Of a stretch of DNA of 64,000 nucleotides, positions 51,699 to 59,819 are shown piece by piece. The DNA is from Paenibacillus glycanilyticus NBRC 16618 (GTDB lineage Bacteria > Bacillota > Bacilli > Paenibacillales > Paenibacillaceae): assembly GCF_004000805.1 (NCBI RefSeq), contig NZ_BILY01000024.1, forward strand, positions 1-64,000, in the 5' to 3' direction. Numbering within the stretch: the stretch's first letter is position 1; each line of letters starts with the position of its first letter. The notes below the pieces were generated by a model, which saw only the letters and a program-made list of their open reading frames with translations, was not told the origin of the DNA and searched no databases. The position numbers and the translations under genes are program-made.

Positions 51699-52112
51699 CT
51701 AGCCGGCAGGAATAGCTTCCCACAGCGGGGAATGAGTAAAGCCTTCCATCGACCGGATCGTGTAAGCCGGATGCGGGCTTGCCAGCTCGGCCATGTCTGC
51801 TTTGCGGTCAACCGGCTTTACTTCCATAACGGCGATTCCCGAGCCCACCGCATGGTCAATGCCTGCCGCGATCGCGGCGGCATGGCCGCAGCGGGCCGAC
51901 AAATAGATCGCTCTCACGCGGATATCCGCCGCGCAAAAGACGCGCAGCATATCAGCCGACCGGTCTGTGCTGTAGTTATCGACAAAAATAAATTCGTAGC
52001 TGGCGGCGGCAGGCTTCATGATTTGCTTCAGGCGCTTATAAGCGCCAAACAGCGATTCCTCGTCATTGCAGACCGGCACGATAATCGAGTAGGTAACTGG
52101 CAGACGCGTCAT
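51699..52112 (-). CDS. Short GT2-like glycosyltransferase-fold protein
   Basis: 137 aa. It begins like a family 2 glycosyltransferase: YSIIVPVCNDEESLFGAYKRL, then FIFVDNYSTDRSADML and LSARCGHAAAIAAGID. The sequence ends soon after the position of the DxD motif, which is not convincingly present (VMEVKPVDRKADMAEL). Full GT2 enzymes are 230 aa or more, so this is either a truncated gene or a non-catalytic remnant. The ATG at 52112 has GGGGATGGGG before it. It converges on dapA with 3 nt between the stops. Confidence 0.7.
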   Translation of the reverse strand: MTRLPVTYSIIVPVCNDEESLFGAYKRLKQIMKPAAASYEFIFVDNYSTDRSADMLRVFCAADIRVRAIYLSARCGHAAAIAAGIDHAVGSGIAVMEVKPVDRKADMAELASPHPAYTIRSMEGFTHSPLWEAIPAG

Positions 52113-52323
52113 TTTCCCCATCCCCTTCGGACAAAATGTTGCTCTATACTGCTACTATAATCGATACAGCTTAAATTCCCCTTAATTTAAGTATAAGTAA
52201 ACGCTTTACTTTTATGTCAAATATAGCACGACAAGCCTGATTCGCATATAGCTTGTAATGCCCACATTTTGCTATACTAACTGCAACATTCATTTGATCC
52301 AAGAAAAGGGGATGACCTTAACA

Positions 52324-53298
52324 ATGTTATACAACCGGCTGGGAGGAAGCGGACTGAAGGTATCCGCGTTAGGCCTCGGTACGAACTCCTTTGGTTCGCG
52401 GGCAGACGAAGCCGCTTCGGCGCGCATTCTTCACGCGGCCATCGACCGCGGAATCAATTTTATCGATACGGCTAATATTTACTCGGCAACGGCTTCGGAA
52501 GCCATCATCGGCGCAGCGCTTGCGGGCAGACGCCATGAGGTTGTATTGGCAACCAAAGCCGGGCTCGTCAGAGGAGAAGGTCCCAATGCACAAGGCTCCT
52601 CCCGCTACCATCTGATGCTGGAGCTGGAAGACAGCTTGAAACGGCTCAAGACCGACTACGTTGACCTGTATCAAATTCACACCTTTGACCCGGAGACACC
52701 TCTCGAGGAAACGCTGCGGGCGCTCGAGGATATGATCCGATCCGGGAAAGTCCGGTATATCGGCGCCTCCAACTATGCCGCCTGGGAGCTGATGAAGGCT
52801 CTTGGACTTAGCGACCGCCTTGGCCTGAACCGGTTCGTTTCCACTCAGACTAGCTATTCGCTGGCCGACCGGACGCCGGAGCGCGAGCTTGTGCCCCTGT
52901 GCCTCGATCAAGGCGTAGGCATTATTCCTTACTTCCCGCTGGCAGGCGGAATCTTGACGGGCAAATACCGCGCGGGCGAGGAAGCTCCTGAAGGTTCCCG
53001 TGCTGCGACCAACCCGGGCTTCACGCGTTTCTTCGGCGAGAGCAATCTTGCGCTTGGAAGCCAGGTCAGCGAGCTGGCAGGCAAGCTTGGCTGCTCTGCC
53101 AGCGTCTTGTCCCTGGCTTGGCTGATGAAGCAGCCTGCCGTCTCCACCGTTATCGTTGGCGCTACAAGCACGGAGCAGCTGGAGCATAATCTGGGCAGCG
53201 TGGAGCTTCCGCTTGATGCGGCGGCGCTGGACGAGCTGGATACATTAAGCCGTTCATTCCGTCATGGCGAACCGTTTGCGCTATACCGTTTGCCTTAG
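52324..53298 (+). CDS. Aldo/keto reductase (voltage-gated potassium channel beta-subunit-like group)
   Basis: 324 aa. Start NRLGGSGLKVSALGLGTNSFG; catalytic residues in DTANIYSATASE (Asp, Tyr), VLATKAG (Lys) and YQIHTFDP (His); cofactor-binding end VIVGATSTEQLEHN. The general form fits the AKR family that includes YajO/Kv-beta-like reductases. AAGGGG lies before the ATG at 52324. The gene precedes the TetR regulator by about 95 nt, and a GTTTGCCTTAGGCAAAC palindrome covers its stop codon. Substrate unknown; it may share function with the quinone/aldehyde-stress operon downstream. Confidence 0.9.
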   Translation: MLYNRLGGSGLKVSALGLGTNSFGSRADEAASARILHAAIDRGINFIDTANIYSATASEAIIGAALAGRRHEVVLATKAGLVRGEGPNAQGSSRYHLMLELEDSLKRLKTDYVDLYQIHTFDPETPLEETLRALEDMIRSGKVRYIGASNYAAWELMKALGLSDRLGLNRFVSTQTSYSLADRTPERELVPLCLDQGVGIIPYFPLAGGILTGKYRAGEEAPEGSRAATNPGFTRFFGESNLALGSQVSELAGKLGCSASVLSLAWLMKQPAVSTVIVGATSTEQLEHNLGSVELPLDAAALDELDTLSRSFRHGEPFALYRLP

Positions 53299-53371
53299 GC
53301 AAACGGATTCGCACGGGCAGGCATCAAGAAGTCTTCAGTTTTTGGATGAAACAGGATATTGACTTTTATAC

Positions 53372-53385
53372 CTACTGAAAGGTAG
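53372..53385. promoter_or_regulatory. TetR operator in the tetR promoter
   Basis: CTACTGAAAGGTAG sits between TTGACT (53360-53365) and a TAGAAT -10 element, 10 nt before the ATG. The same 14-mer in reverse orientation occurs before the next gene, marking it as the regulator's site. Confidence 0.7.
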
Positions 53386-53394
53386 AATGCGTAC

Positions 53395-53964
53395 ATGAAC
53401 AGTAACAAAAACACGGCTGATTTGATCCTTGATACCGCCCAGGCGCTTGTGCAGGAAGTCGGCTTTAACGGCTTCAGCTACGCTCACATTGCTGAGAAGG
53501 TTGGTATCCGCACAGCAAGCATCCATTACCATTTTCCGAATAAGGAGGATCTAGGGGAAGCGTTGATTACCCGGTATCATAAGGGATTCCTGGCTACCGT
53601 CGCTCAAATTGACGCCGATACGCAGAACAATCTGGACAAGTTACGCAAATACATCAATATCTTCAGTATCCCGGTCGATAGTTATTGCACCTGCCTGAGC
53701 GTTATGCTTTCTTCGGATCTGGCTACCCTTTCGGAGAAGGTTGGAGCAAAGCTGGCGGATTTCTTTACCGCCAACTTAGCGTGGGTGGAGCGCGTTCTGG
53801 AAGAAGGCCGCCGTGAAGGTCATCTGCGTTTCGAAGGCTCGGCCAGCACGCGGGCGCATCTGATTTTGGCTTCCCTTCAAGGGGCGCAGCTGCTTGCAAG
53901 AAGCTACCGGGATGCAAACCGGTTTGCGATTATTGCCGATGGAGTTCTATCCGCTTTAGCTTAA
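53395..53964 (+). CDS. TetR/AcrR-family transcriptional repressor
   Basis: 189 aa. HTH at about residues 10-55 (ILDTAQALVQEVGFNGFSYA, then GIRTASIHYHFPNKEDLGEAL), followed by an all-helical ligand domain. The C-terminal half resembles the YxaF/LmrA-like or quinone-responsive TetR group (TRAHLILASLQGAQLLARSY). A Cys at about 103-104 (SYCTCLSVML) may be relevant to redox or electrophile sensing. The gene precedes an operon encoding a flavodoxin-fold quinone reductase, a DsbA-like protein and a tautomerase, and both promoters contain the same operator. Confidence 0.92.
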   Translation: MNSNKNTADLILDTAQALVQEVGFNGFSYAHIAEKVGIRTASIHYHFPNKEDLGEALITRYHKGFLATVAQIDADTQNNLDKLRKYINIFSIPVDSYCTCLSVMLSSDLATLSEKVGAKLADFFTANLAWVERVLEEGRREGHLRFEGSASTRAHLILASLQGAQLLARSYRDANRFAIIADGVLSALA

Positions 53965-53995
53965 CGGGCAAAGCGGATCTTTTTCACTACACTAC

Positions 53996-54009
53996 CTACC
54001 TTTCAGTAG
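53996..54009. promoter_or_regulatory. TetR operator upstream of the quinone reductase operon
   Basis: CTACCTTTCAGTAG is the exact reverse complement of the operator before tetR. It lies 46 nt upstream of the next start codon. Confidence 0.7.
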
Positions 54010-54054
54010 ATAGACAAAAGCATTTATACCAACAAACGAATGGAGAGAAAATCA

Positions 54055-54597
54055 ATGAAAACACTCGTAATCGTAGCGCATCCTAACCTGGAAGCATCCA
54101 ACTGGAACAAAGCATGGGTCGAGGAGCTGAAGAAGCAAGGCGATATCACGATTCACGATCTTTACAAGGAATATCCAACCGAGAACATCGACGTTCAGCG
54201 CGAGCAGCAGCTTGTGGAAGCGCATGACCGCATCATTTTCCAATACCCGCTCTACTGGTACAGCACGCCGCCGCTTCTAAAAAGATGGTTCGATTCCGTG
54301 CTGCAGTACAATTGGGCTTACGGTCCTGAAGCTACCGCAACGAAAGGCAAAGAAATCGGGGCCGCGATCTCGACTTACGGCACGGCGGATTCGTATCAGC
54401 CAACCGGTTCCAACGGCTTTACGCTGGAGCAGATCTTAGCGCCGCTTCAAGCGAGCGCGCGTTTCATCAGTGCCGTCTACCTGCCGCATTTCACGGTCAA
54501 CGACACATCCGATGTAACGCCGGAGCGTCTGGCCCAGAGCAGCAAAGCCTACGTCGAACACCTTAGAACGGTTAAACCGCTGGCGGTGGCCAAATGA
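54055..54597 (+). CDS. NAD(P)H:quinone oxidoreductase, flavodoxin-fold (YwrO/KefF-like)
   Basis: 180 aa flavoprotein of the NQO1/KefF family. Motifs: TLVIVAHPNLEASNWNKAW at the N-terminus, then IIFQYPLYWYSTPPLLKRWFD and GPEATATKGKEIGAAIST. Two-electron reduction of quinones and related electrophiles is the expected role. The ATG at 54055 follows TGGAGAGAAAA. It shares ATGA with the DsbA-like gene, so they are one operon under TetR control. Confidence 0.9.
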   Translation: MKTLVIVAHPNLEASNWNKAWVEELKKQGDITIHDLYKEYPTENIDVQREQQLVEAHDRIIFQYPLYWYSTPPLLKRWFDSVLQYNWAYGPEATATKGKEIGAAISTYGTADSYQPTGSNGFTLEQILAPLQASARFISAVYLPHFTVNDTSDVTPERLAQSSKAYVEHLRTVKPLAVAK

Positions 54598-55226
54598 AAA
54601 GCGTAACGATCGACGTTTTTATGGATACGGTATGTCCTTGGTGCCGAATGGGGGATGCTAGCCTCAGAACCGCGCTCAAGGAGCTTCCGGAAGGCGTAAA
54701 CGCTACGGTACGATACCATGCGTACCAGTTAAATCCGGGCATTCGCAAGGAAGGCGAGGACTACCGGAAGGTGATGATCGGCCGATTAGGCGGAGAAGCG
54801 CAATTCGAAGCGAGAATGAAGCAGTATAACCAGACCGGCGCTCGTTTCGGCCTGAATTACAATATGGATCTCGTAAAACTTACGCCAAATACGGAATTGT
54901 CGCATCAGTTGATCGCGATAACGCCGGAGCACCTGCAGTCGAATTTGATTTTGAACCTGTATACGGCTTATTTCGAACAAGGATTGGACATTGGCAATGT
55001 GGACACGCTTGCGGAAATAGCGCAGGCAAGCGGAGTCGCGTATGATCGCGAGGATCTGAAAACCCGACTTGTCAAAGGGGAAGGACTTGATAAGGTAGAG
55101 GAAGGACAGCGCGACGCGCAGCAGCTTGGTATCCGGGGCGTTCCTTTTTACGTGATAAACGAGAAATATGCCCTATCCGGTCTGCAATCCCCTTCTGATT
55201 TGGTCCATGCCTTCATGCAGGATTAA
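54594..55226 (+). CDS. DsbA-family oxidoreductase (FrnE/HCCA isomerase-like)
   Basis: 210 aa thioredoxin-fold protein with active site VCPWCRMGD at about residue 13-20 and the large helical insertion typical of FrnE-like proteins. The cis-Pro loop is RGVPFYVINEKYALSG near residue 180. Cytoplasmic, without a signal peptide. It is probably a thiol-disulfide enzyme or isomerase acting on small thiols. It overlaps the upstream quinone reductase by 4 nt and precedes a tautomerase by 49 nt. Confidence 0.9.
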   Translation: MKSVTIDVFMDTVCPWCRMGDASLRTALKELPEGVNATVRYHAYQLNPGIRKEGEDYRKVMIGRLGGEAQFEARMKQYNQTGARFGLNYNMDLVKLTPNTELSHQLIAITPEHLQSNLILNLYTAYFEQGLDIGNVDTLAEIAQASGVAYDREDLKTRLVKGEGLDKVEEGQRDAQQLGIRGVPFYVINEKYALSGLQSPSDLVHAFMQD

Positions 55227-55275
55227 TAGATCAAACAATAGCCTTAAAAATTGAAAAGGAACGGAGAAGATGATT

Positions 55276-55524
55276 ATGCCTATCGTAAACATTCAAGTCA
55301 CGCGCGAAGGCACGTCGCCCGAACGAGATTCGATTACCGCGGAAGAAAAAGCCGCCCTTATTAAAGGCGTCAGCGAATTGCTGCTGAACGTACTGAATAA
55401 GCCGCTCGAGTCCACCTTTGTCGTTATTGAGGAAGTCGATACCGATAATTGGGGCTGGGGCGGTCTGCCCGCTCTGGAGTATCGCCGCAAGGTAGCTGCC
55501 GAGAAGGCTGCCTCCAAAGAATAA
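55276..55524 (+). CDS. 4-oxalocrotonate tautomerase family protein
   Basis: 82 aa. The ATG at 55276 gives MPIVNIQVTREG, placing Pro second so that it becomes the catalytic N-terminal Pro-1 after Met removal; that decides the start over the Met two codons upstream. EEKAALIKGVSELLLNVL and VVIEEVDTDNWGWGG fit the family. GGAG lies 9 nt before it. Last gene of the TetR-controlled operon; keto-enol tautomerisation of an aromatic breakdown product is likely. Confidence 0.92.
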   Translation: MPIVNIQVTREGTSPERDSITAEEKAALIKGVSELLLNVLNKPLESTFVVIEEVDTDNWGWGGLPALEYRRKVAAEKAASKE

Positions 55525-55548
55525 GAATTAAGAATGAGCTTCAAACCG

Positions 55549-55593
55549 CAGGCTGTTCACCCCGCAATCCCATGACGAGGTGGACAGCTTTTC
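55549..55593. terminator. Terminator at the end of the tautomerase operon
   Basis: GCTGTTCACC pairs with GGTGGACAGC (one mismatch) around a 17-nt loop, followed by TTTTCT. It lies between the convergent tautomerase and LysR genes. Confidence 0.75.
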
Positions 55594-55595
55594 TA

Positions 55596-56504
55596 TTAAG
55601 CCTGCTCCGGCCAGCCCTTTCGCTCCCGCAAAATTTGGATAAACACCTCGGCCGCCTTCGTATGCTGTTGATGCATTCCGGTGAGAAGCGAGAAATCGCG
55701 TTCCACCGGCCTGCCGCCAACGGTCAGCCTGCTGACGGTGCCAAGCGCGATCTCTTTGCGCACCGCCCAATGGGACAATAACGAGATGCCAAGGCCCGCC
55801 TCGACGGACTCCTTGATAATCTGCGTGCTGCCAAATACCATGCGGTTCTCCGGACTCAAACCCTGCTCGAGAAACATCCGCTCGGTCACCTCCCGCGTCC
55901 CCGAGCCCTCTTCCCTGACGATCCAGGTCTCCTGCTGCAGCCTTACGGCATCAATATCGTCAGCCGCGGCAAAAGGATGGGACGAAGCCGTCACCACGTA
56001 CAGCCGATCCTTGGCTAAAGACTCCGCGTACAGCTTCCCATGCTCCAGCTCGCCTTCCACAATGCCGATATCCAGCTGCCCTCCGGCAACTAGAGAGCTG
56101 ATCTCCTTCGTGTTGCCGATTGTAATGGTCGGCTTAATAAGCGGATAGTGCACCTGCAAATAAGCAATGGCATGCGGCAGCACGTATTCCCCAAACGTAT
56201 AGCTGGCGCCAATGGACAGCATGCCGCTGGCGTTGTGCATCAGATCGTCCACCAGCCGCTGCATGCGGGTATACAATGCCTCTATTTCTTTGCCATGCTT
56301 ATACACAATCTCCCCTGCTTTGCTTAACCGGACATGCTTGTTGCTGCGGTCGAGCAGCTTGGTTCCGATGTTGCTCTCTAGAGCTTGAATATGCTGGCTG
56401 ACTGCCGGCTGGGTCATATGAAGCGCCTCTGCGGCACGCGTAAAATGACGCGTCTCCGCAACCGTCATAAACACGAGTAACGACTGATCCACGTTTTTAA
56501 CCAA
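55596..56504 (-). CDS. LysR-family regulator, YeiE/CysL-like
   Basis: 302 aa. HTH covers residues 1-60 (FMTVAETRHFTRAAEALHMTQPAVSQHIQALE). Effector domain covers about 88-295 (MLSIGASYTFGEYVLPHAIAYL). The phrase ASYTFGEYVLP and divergence from a YeiH-type gene recall E. coli YeiE/YeiH and Bacillus CysL (YwfK). It probably activates the neighbouring exporter gene. A T-N11-A dyad and an exact Per box lie between the two genes, so oxidative control is also possible. Confidence 0.92.
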   Translation of the reverse strand: MVKNVDQSLLVFMTVAETRHFTRAAEALHMTQPAVSQHIQALESNIGTKLLDRSNKHVRLSKAGEIVYKHGKEIEALYTRMQRLVDDLMHNASGMLSIGASYTFGEYVLPHAIAYLQVHYPLIKPTITIGNTKEISSLVAGGQLDIGIVEGELEHGKLYAESLAKDRLYVVTASSHPFAAADDIDAVRLQQETWIVREEGSGTREVTERMFLEQGLSPENRMVFGSTQIIKESVEAGLGISLLSHWAVRKEIALGTVSRLTVGGRPVERDFSLLTGMHQQHTKAAEVFIQILRERKGWPEQA

Positions 56505-56513
56505 CCCCCTATC

Positions 56514-56529
56514 ATAAGTAATTTCTTAT
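56514..56529. promoter_or_regulatory. LysR-type dyad
   Basis: ATAAG-N6-CTTAT, an inverted repeat fitting T-N11-A, 10-25 nt upstream of the LysR start. Likely autoregulatory site, also serving the divergent yeiH-type gene. Confidence 0.5.
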
Positions 56530-56543
56530 TATAATGATTATAA
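56529..56543. promoter_or_regulatory. Exact Per box between lysR and yeiH
   Basis: TTATAATGATTATAA matches the B. subtilis PerR consensus TTATAATNATTATAA at every position. It lies in the divergent promoter region. Being AT-rich and palindromic, it could arise by chance or serve another Fur-family protein, but it is the closest Per-box match I noticed in the window. Confidence 0.6.
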
Positions 56544-56619
56544 CTATTTATTTTTCTTATCGTAAAGATCTGGTTAAACTAAACTCATCAACCAATAACA
56601 AACGTCGAGGTGACGACAG

Positions 56620-57669
56620 ATGAGTACGTTAACCCATTCTACCTTTACTCCTAAAAATAAACGTTTCCTTCAGCCGCTGAACTGGCTGTGCGGCCTGCTG
56701 CTGACGGCCGCGGTTGCAACAGCCGCCTATGAGCTGGCCCGCCTGCCGGGACTTGATCGTCTCGGTCAGATGGCCCTGGCGCTGACGGGCACCATTATCG
56801 TCCGGCAATTTCTAGGATACCCGGAGAGACTAAGGGCAGGCATTCAATTCGCTTCAAAGCATCTCCTTCGGCTTGCAATTGTATTATGCGGACTGCGGCT
56901 GAATATCAGTCTGCTGCTCCACCAAGGTCCGGCCCTCCTGCTGCAAGGCGCCGTTACGATCATCCTTGCCGTAGGGTTAACCCTTGGCATCGCCCGTCTG
57001 CTGAAGGCCGATGCTCCGCTGTCCCTGCTCCTTGGCATCGGCACCGGCATATGCGGAGCGGCGGCAATCGCTGCCGTATCCCCCATTGTGAAAGCCCGCG
57101 ACGAAGACACCGCGGTCAGCGCAGGTCTGATCGCCTTAATCGGCACCGCCGCCGCTATCGGCTATACCGTTCTACAGCCGCTGCTTCCGCTTACTGCCGG
57201 GCAATACGGAATATGGAGCGGCCTTACGCTCCATGAGATCGCCCATGTGCCTCTGGCTGCGGCCGCAGCCGGCCAGGACGCCATTAACGCCGGTCTGCTT
57301 GCGAAGCTAAGCCGGGTGCTGCTGCTCGTACCGGTCAGCTTTATTCTGATGCTGATCATGAAACGCAGGAACAAGGGCAATAACGCCTCTGGAGCAACCA
57401 TTGCCTTCCCGTGGTTCCTGCTTGGCTTCGCGGCTATGAGCCTCTTCGGGAGCCTGTCGCCCGGCACACCTCTAGAGCTGCCGGCCCATGTAACCGATCA
57501 GCTGCTGAATGCCCCGTCGTTCCTGCTTGCGATGGCTATGGTTGGCCTTGGCCTGAACGTGGATCTGCGAGCCCTTAAAGACAAAGCGCTGCGCCCGCTT
57601 GCCGCGATGGCAGCCGCTACCGTGCTGCTCTCGGCTGCGACTTACCTGCTTGTCCACTATGTGTATTAA
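56620..57669 (+). CDS. YeiH-family putative sulfate exporter (UPF0324)
   Basis: 349 aa membrane protein with about ten helices. Family blocks: ALTGTIIVRQFLG, LRLAIVLCGLRLNISLLL, LLGIGTGICGAAAIAAVSPI (the conserved GTSICG-like loop), SGLTLHEIAHVPLAAAAAG (Glu and His in HEIAHV) and VGLGLNVDLRALKD near the end. Members are annotated as sulfate or sulfonate exporters, mostly by genetics. The start follows GAGGTG at proper spacing. Divergent from a YeiE-like LysR gene. Confidence 0.9.
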   Translation: MSTLTHSTFTPKNKRFLQPLNWLCGLLLTAAVATAAYELARLPGLDRLGQMALALTGTIIVRQFLGYPERLRAGIQFASKHLLRLAIVLCGLRLNISLLLHQGPALLLQGAVTIILAVGLTLGIARLLKADAPLSLLLGIGTGICGAAAIAAVSPIVKARDEDTAVSAGLIALIGTAAAIGYTVLQPLLPLTAGQYGIWSGLTLHEIAHVPLAAAAAGQDAINAGLLAKLSRVLLLVPVSFILMLIMKRRNKGNNASGATIAFPWFLLGFAAMSLFGSLSPGTPLELPAHVTDQLLNAPSFLLAMAMVGLGLNVDLRALKDKALRPLAAMAAATVLLSAATYLLVHYVY

Positions 57670-57674
57670 TAAAG

Positions 57675-57715
57675 AAGCTGGCCGCCCCCTTGCACGGGTA
57701 GCGGCCAGCTTTTCT
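57675..57715. terminator. Bidirectional terminator
   Basis: AAGCTGGCCGC pairs with GCGGCCAGCTT around a 15-nt loop between the convergent yeiH-type gene and the TetM-like gene. Confidence 0.85.
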
Positions 57716-59685
57716 TATCCTTGCAGCGCCTTGCGGACGCTTAATATATATTTGGACTGATCCAGCGGATTCACGCCGCGCCGTGTCCGTTCCGCCGCTA
57801 CATCCGGCGGGCACTCTTCATACCCCGCGAAGAAGGTCGCCATCGTGCCGCGCCCCTTCGTGAGCGAGTTCAGCTCCATCGAGTATTCGAGCGACGTTGC
57901 CGCCGGCACGCGCCCTTCGATAAGAAGCCGGTCGCCTTGCAGCGTTGGCGCCTCGAACGTCCCCCGCATAAGGACAATATCATTCATGACGCGGCCTCCG
58001 TTCTCCTCCGGTACAACGATTCGGAATTGGAGCACCGGCTCAAGCAGCTTTGTGCCAACCGAATCCAGTCCGTTCATAATGGCCATTGGCGTCGCCACGA
58101 CAAAATCAAGCGGATGCGTATGCCACACATGATGCTGGCCTTCGATCAGCGTAACCTTCAGGTCGACGACCTCCCAGCCCTTCAGCCCCTGCTGCAGCGC
58201 CTCCGGCACGCGTCTTGCCACCTCGTTCTGGTATTGCGGAAGCAGATCCTCCGAGCGGACAAACGCTTCGTAACGAAGCCCGCTTCCGCGCTCGCCCGGT
58301 TCAATGCGGAACCGGAGGATTGCCCAGCAAGGCTTCGGCATCAGATACGCGATATAGCCTTCGCCCGGCTGGCTTGGCGTCTCCTTGTAGATGACCGACG
58401 GCTGGCCGAAGCTCACCTGCAGGCCATACCGGTTCTCGAGCACGCTTGTCAGAATCTCGAGCTGAATCGGGCCCATCACCTTCACGTGCAGCTCCCGCTC
58501 ATCCTGCAGCCACTGCACGTCCAGCAGCGGATCCTCGTCCGACAGCTCTTGAAGCGCCGCCACAACGGCGGGATACTGCTGCTGATCGGCCCAATGCGCC
58601 TGTACCGTAAGCAGCGGCACCGCAAGCCGCACTTCCTCCGGCACGGCACCCGGATCGCCGATAATATCGCCGATCCTCACATGCGACATGCCGCATACGG
58701 CCGCGATATCGCCTGCTTCCAGCGCGCCAAGATCCTCCGAGCGGCTGCCCTCCACCTTCCGGATTTGCGTGACCTTTTCCTCGATATTCTGCGTATGATT
58801 CCGGATCACGTCCCGGTTGCGCATCGTCCCTTCATACAGCCGGACAAAAGCCATGCGCCCCATCGTCTTATCGCGCTCGATCTTGAACACAATACCGGAC
58901 AGCGGCGCCTCCCGATTCCCGCCTGGCTCAGGCAAATAATCGATGACGGCATCCATCAGCTCATTTACGCCGATTCCTCTTCCGGATGCGCCGTACAATA
59001 CCGGGAACAGCTCCGCCCGCTTCGTCATTCCGGAAGCATGGCTTTTCCAATCCTCGGCTTCGCCGCTTATATATTGCTGAAGCAGCTCCTCATTCCGTTC
59101 CGCAATCGCTTCCACCAATGCGGTTCTTGCTTCCTCATCGGCATCCGTTCCCCACAAATCCGCAGAGCCCGCGAACTGCTGCTCATTTCCGATCGGATGC
59201 TGTACCTCTATCAAATCCGGAGTCAGATAGCTGCGGATATCCCGCAATACCGCTTCGCGGTCAGCGCCGATCCGGTCCATTTTATTGATATATATAATCG
59301 TTGGAATTCCCAGCTTGCGCAGCGCGCTCCAGATCATCTCCGTCTGCGCCTGCACGCCTTCCACCGCGGATACGATCAGCACGGCGCCGTCCATCACCCG
59401 AAGCGAACGCTCCACCTCCGACAGGAAATCGACATGCCCCGGCGTATCCACAAGATTAATCGTTGTATCCCGCCATACGAAGGAGGTCGTTGCCGCCCGT
59501 ACCGAGATGCCCCGCTCCTTCTCCACATCCAGCCAATCCGTTAATGCCGTCCCCGCGTCTACACTGCCAAGCGCACGCGTCCGTCCGCTGACGAACAGCA
59601 TATGCTCGGTCGTTGTTGTTTTCCCCGCATCCACATGCGCGAAGATGCCTACGTTGCGCCGTCCGGCGCTGCTTCTGCCCGTCAT
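57715..59685 (-). CDS. TetM-like ribosomal protection GTPase (EF-G family)
   Basis: 656 aa translation GTPase. G1 is AHVDAGKTTTTEHML, G2/switch I ends in RGISVRAAT, G3 is NLVDTPGHVDF and G4 is YINKMD. Domains II-V follow (EF-G IV-type region QVSFGQPSVIYKETP; C-terminal MATFFAGYEECP). The length and ALTDWLDVEKERGI match TetM/TetO/OtrA ribosomal protection proteins (about 640 aa) rather than EF-G (690 aa). Base composition matches its neighbours and no mobile element lies near, so it is a chromosomal paralogue and not a recently acquired tet gene. It may protect against a tetracycline-like compound or do housekeeping work on ribosomes. Confidence 0.88.
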   Translation of the reverse strand: MTGRSSAGRRNVGIFAHVDAGKTTTTEHMLFVSGRTRALGSVDAGTALTDWLDVEKERGISVRAATTSFVWRDTTINLVDTPGHVDFLSEVERSLRVMDGAVLIVSAVEGVQAQTEMIWSALRKLGIPTIIYINKMDRIGADREAVLRDIRSYLTPDLIEVQHPIGNEQQFAGSADLWGTDADEEARTALVEAIAERNEELLQQYISGEAEDWKSHASGMTKRAELFPVLYGASGRGIGVNELMDAVIDYLPEPGGNREAPLSGIVFKIERDKTMGRMAFVRLYEGTMRNRDVIRNHTQNIEEKVTQIRKVEGSRSEDLGALEAGDIAAVCGMSHVRIGDIIGDPGAVPEEVRLAVPLLTVQAHWADQQQYPAVVAALQELSDEDPLLDVQWLQDERELHVKVMGPIQLEILTSVLENRYGLQVSFGQPSVIYKETPSQPGEGYIAYLMPKPCWAILRFRIEPGERGSGLRYEAFVRSEDLLPQYQNEVARRVPEALQQGLKGWEVVDLKVTLIEGQHHVWHTHPLDFVVATPMAIMNGLDSVGTKLLEPVLQFRIVVPEENGGRVMNDIVLMRGTFEAPTLQGDRLLIEGRVPAATSLEYSMELNSLTKGRGTMATFFAGYEECPPDVAAERTRRGVNPLDQSKYILSVRKALQG

Positions 59686-59776
59686 TGCCCTGGTTCTCCA
59701 TTTCTGCCGCAGCCTGCGGCATGCTGTACCTGCTTCTTCCTACAGACTAACGCAACCTGAACGGATGGACAATACC

Positions 59777-59810
59777 AAAAAAACAGCTCATCCCCGGATG
59801 AGCTGTTTCT
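59777..59810 (-). terminator. Terminator after the GH172 gene
   Basis: ACAGCTCATCC pairs with GGATGAGCTGT with a 2-nt CC centre and runs into seven T on the minus strand. Confidence 0.85.
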
Positions 59811-59819
59811 TTATAAAAA

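Noticed and set aside
57937..59544. 535-codon open frame opposite the TetM-like GTPase
   Set aside because: It mirrors the GTPase gene on the other strand, is very rich in Arg, His and Leu, and shows no domain; a shadow of codon bias.
57715..59685. Housekeeping elongation factor G
   Set aside because: Length and motifs match ribosomal protection proteins better, and no str operon genes are adjacent.
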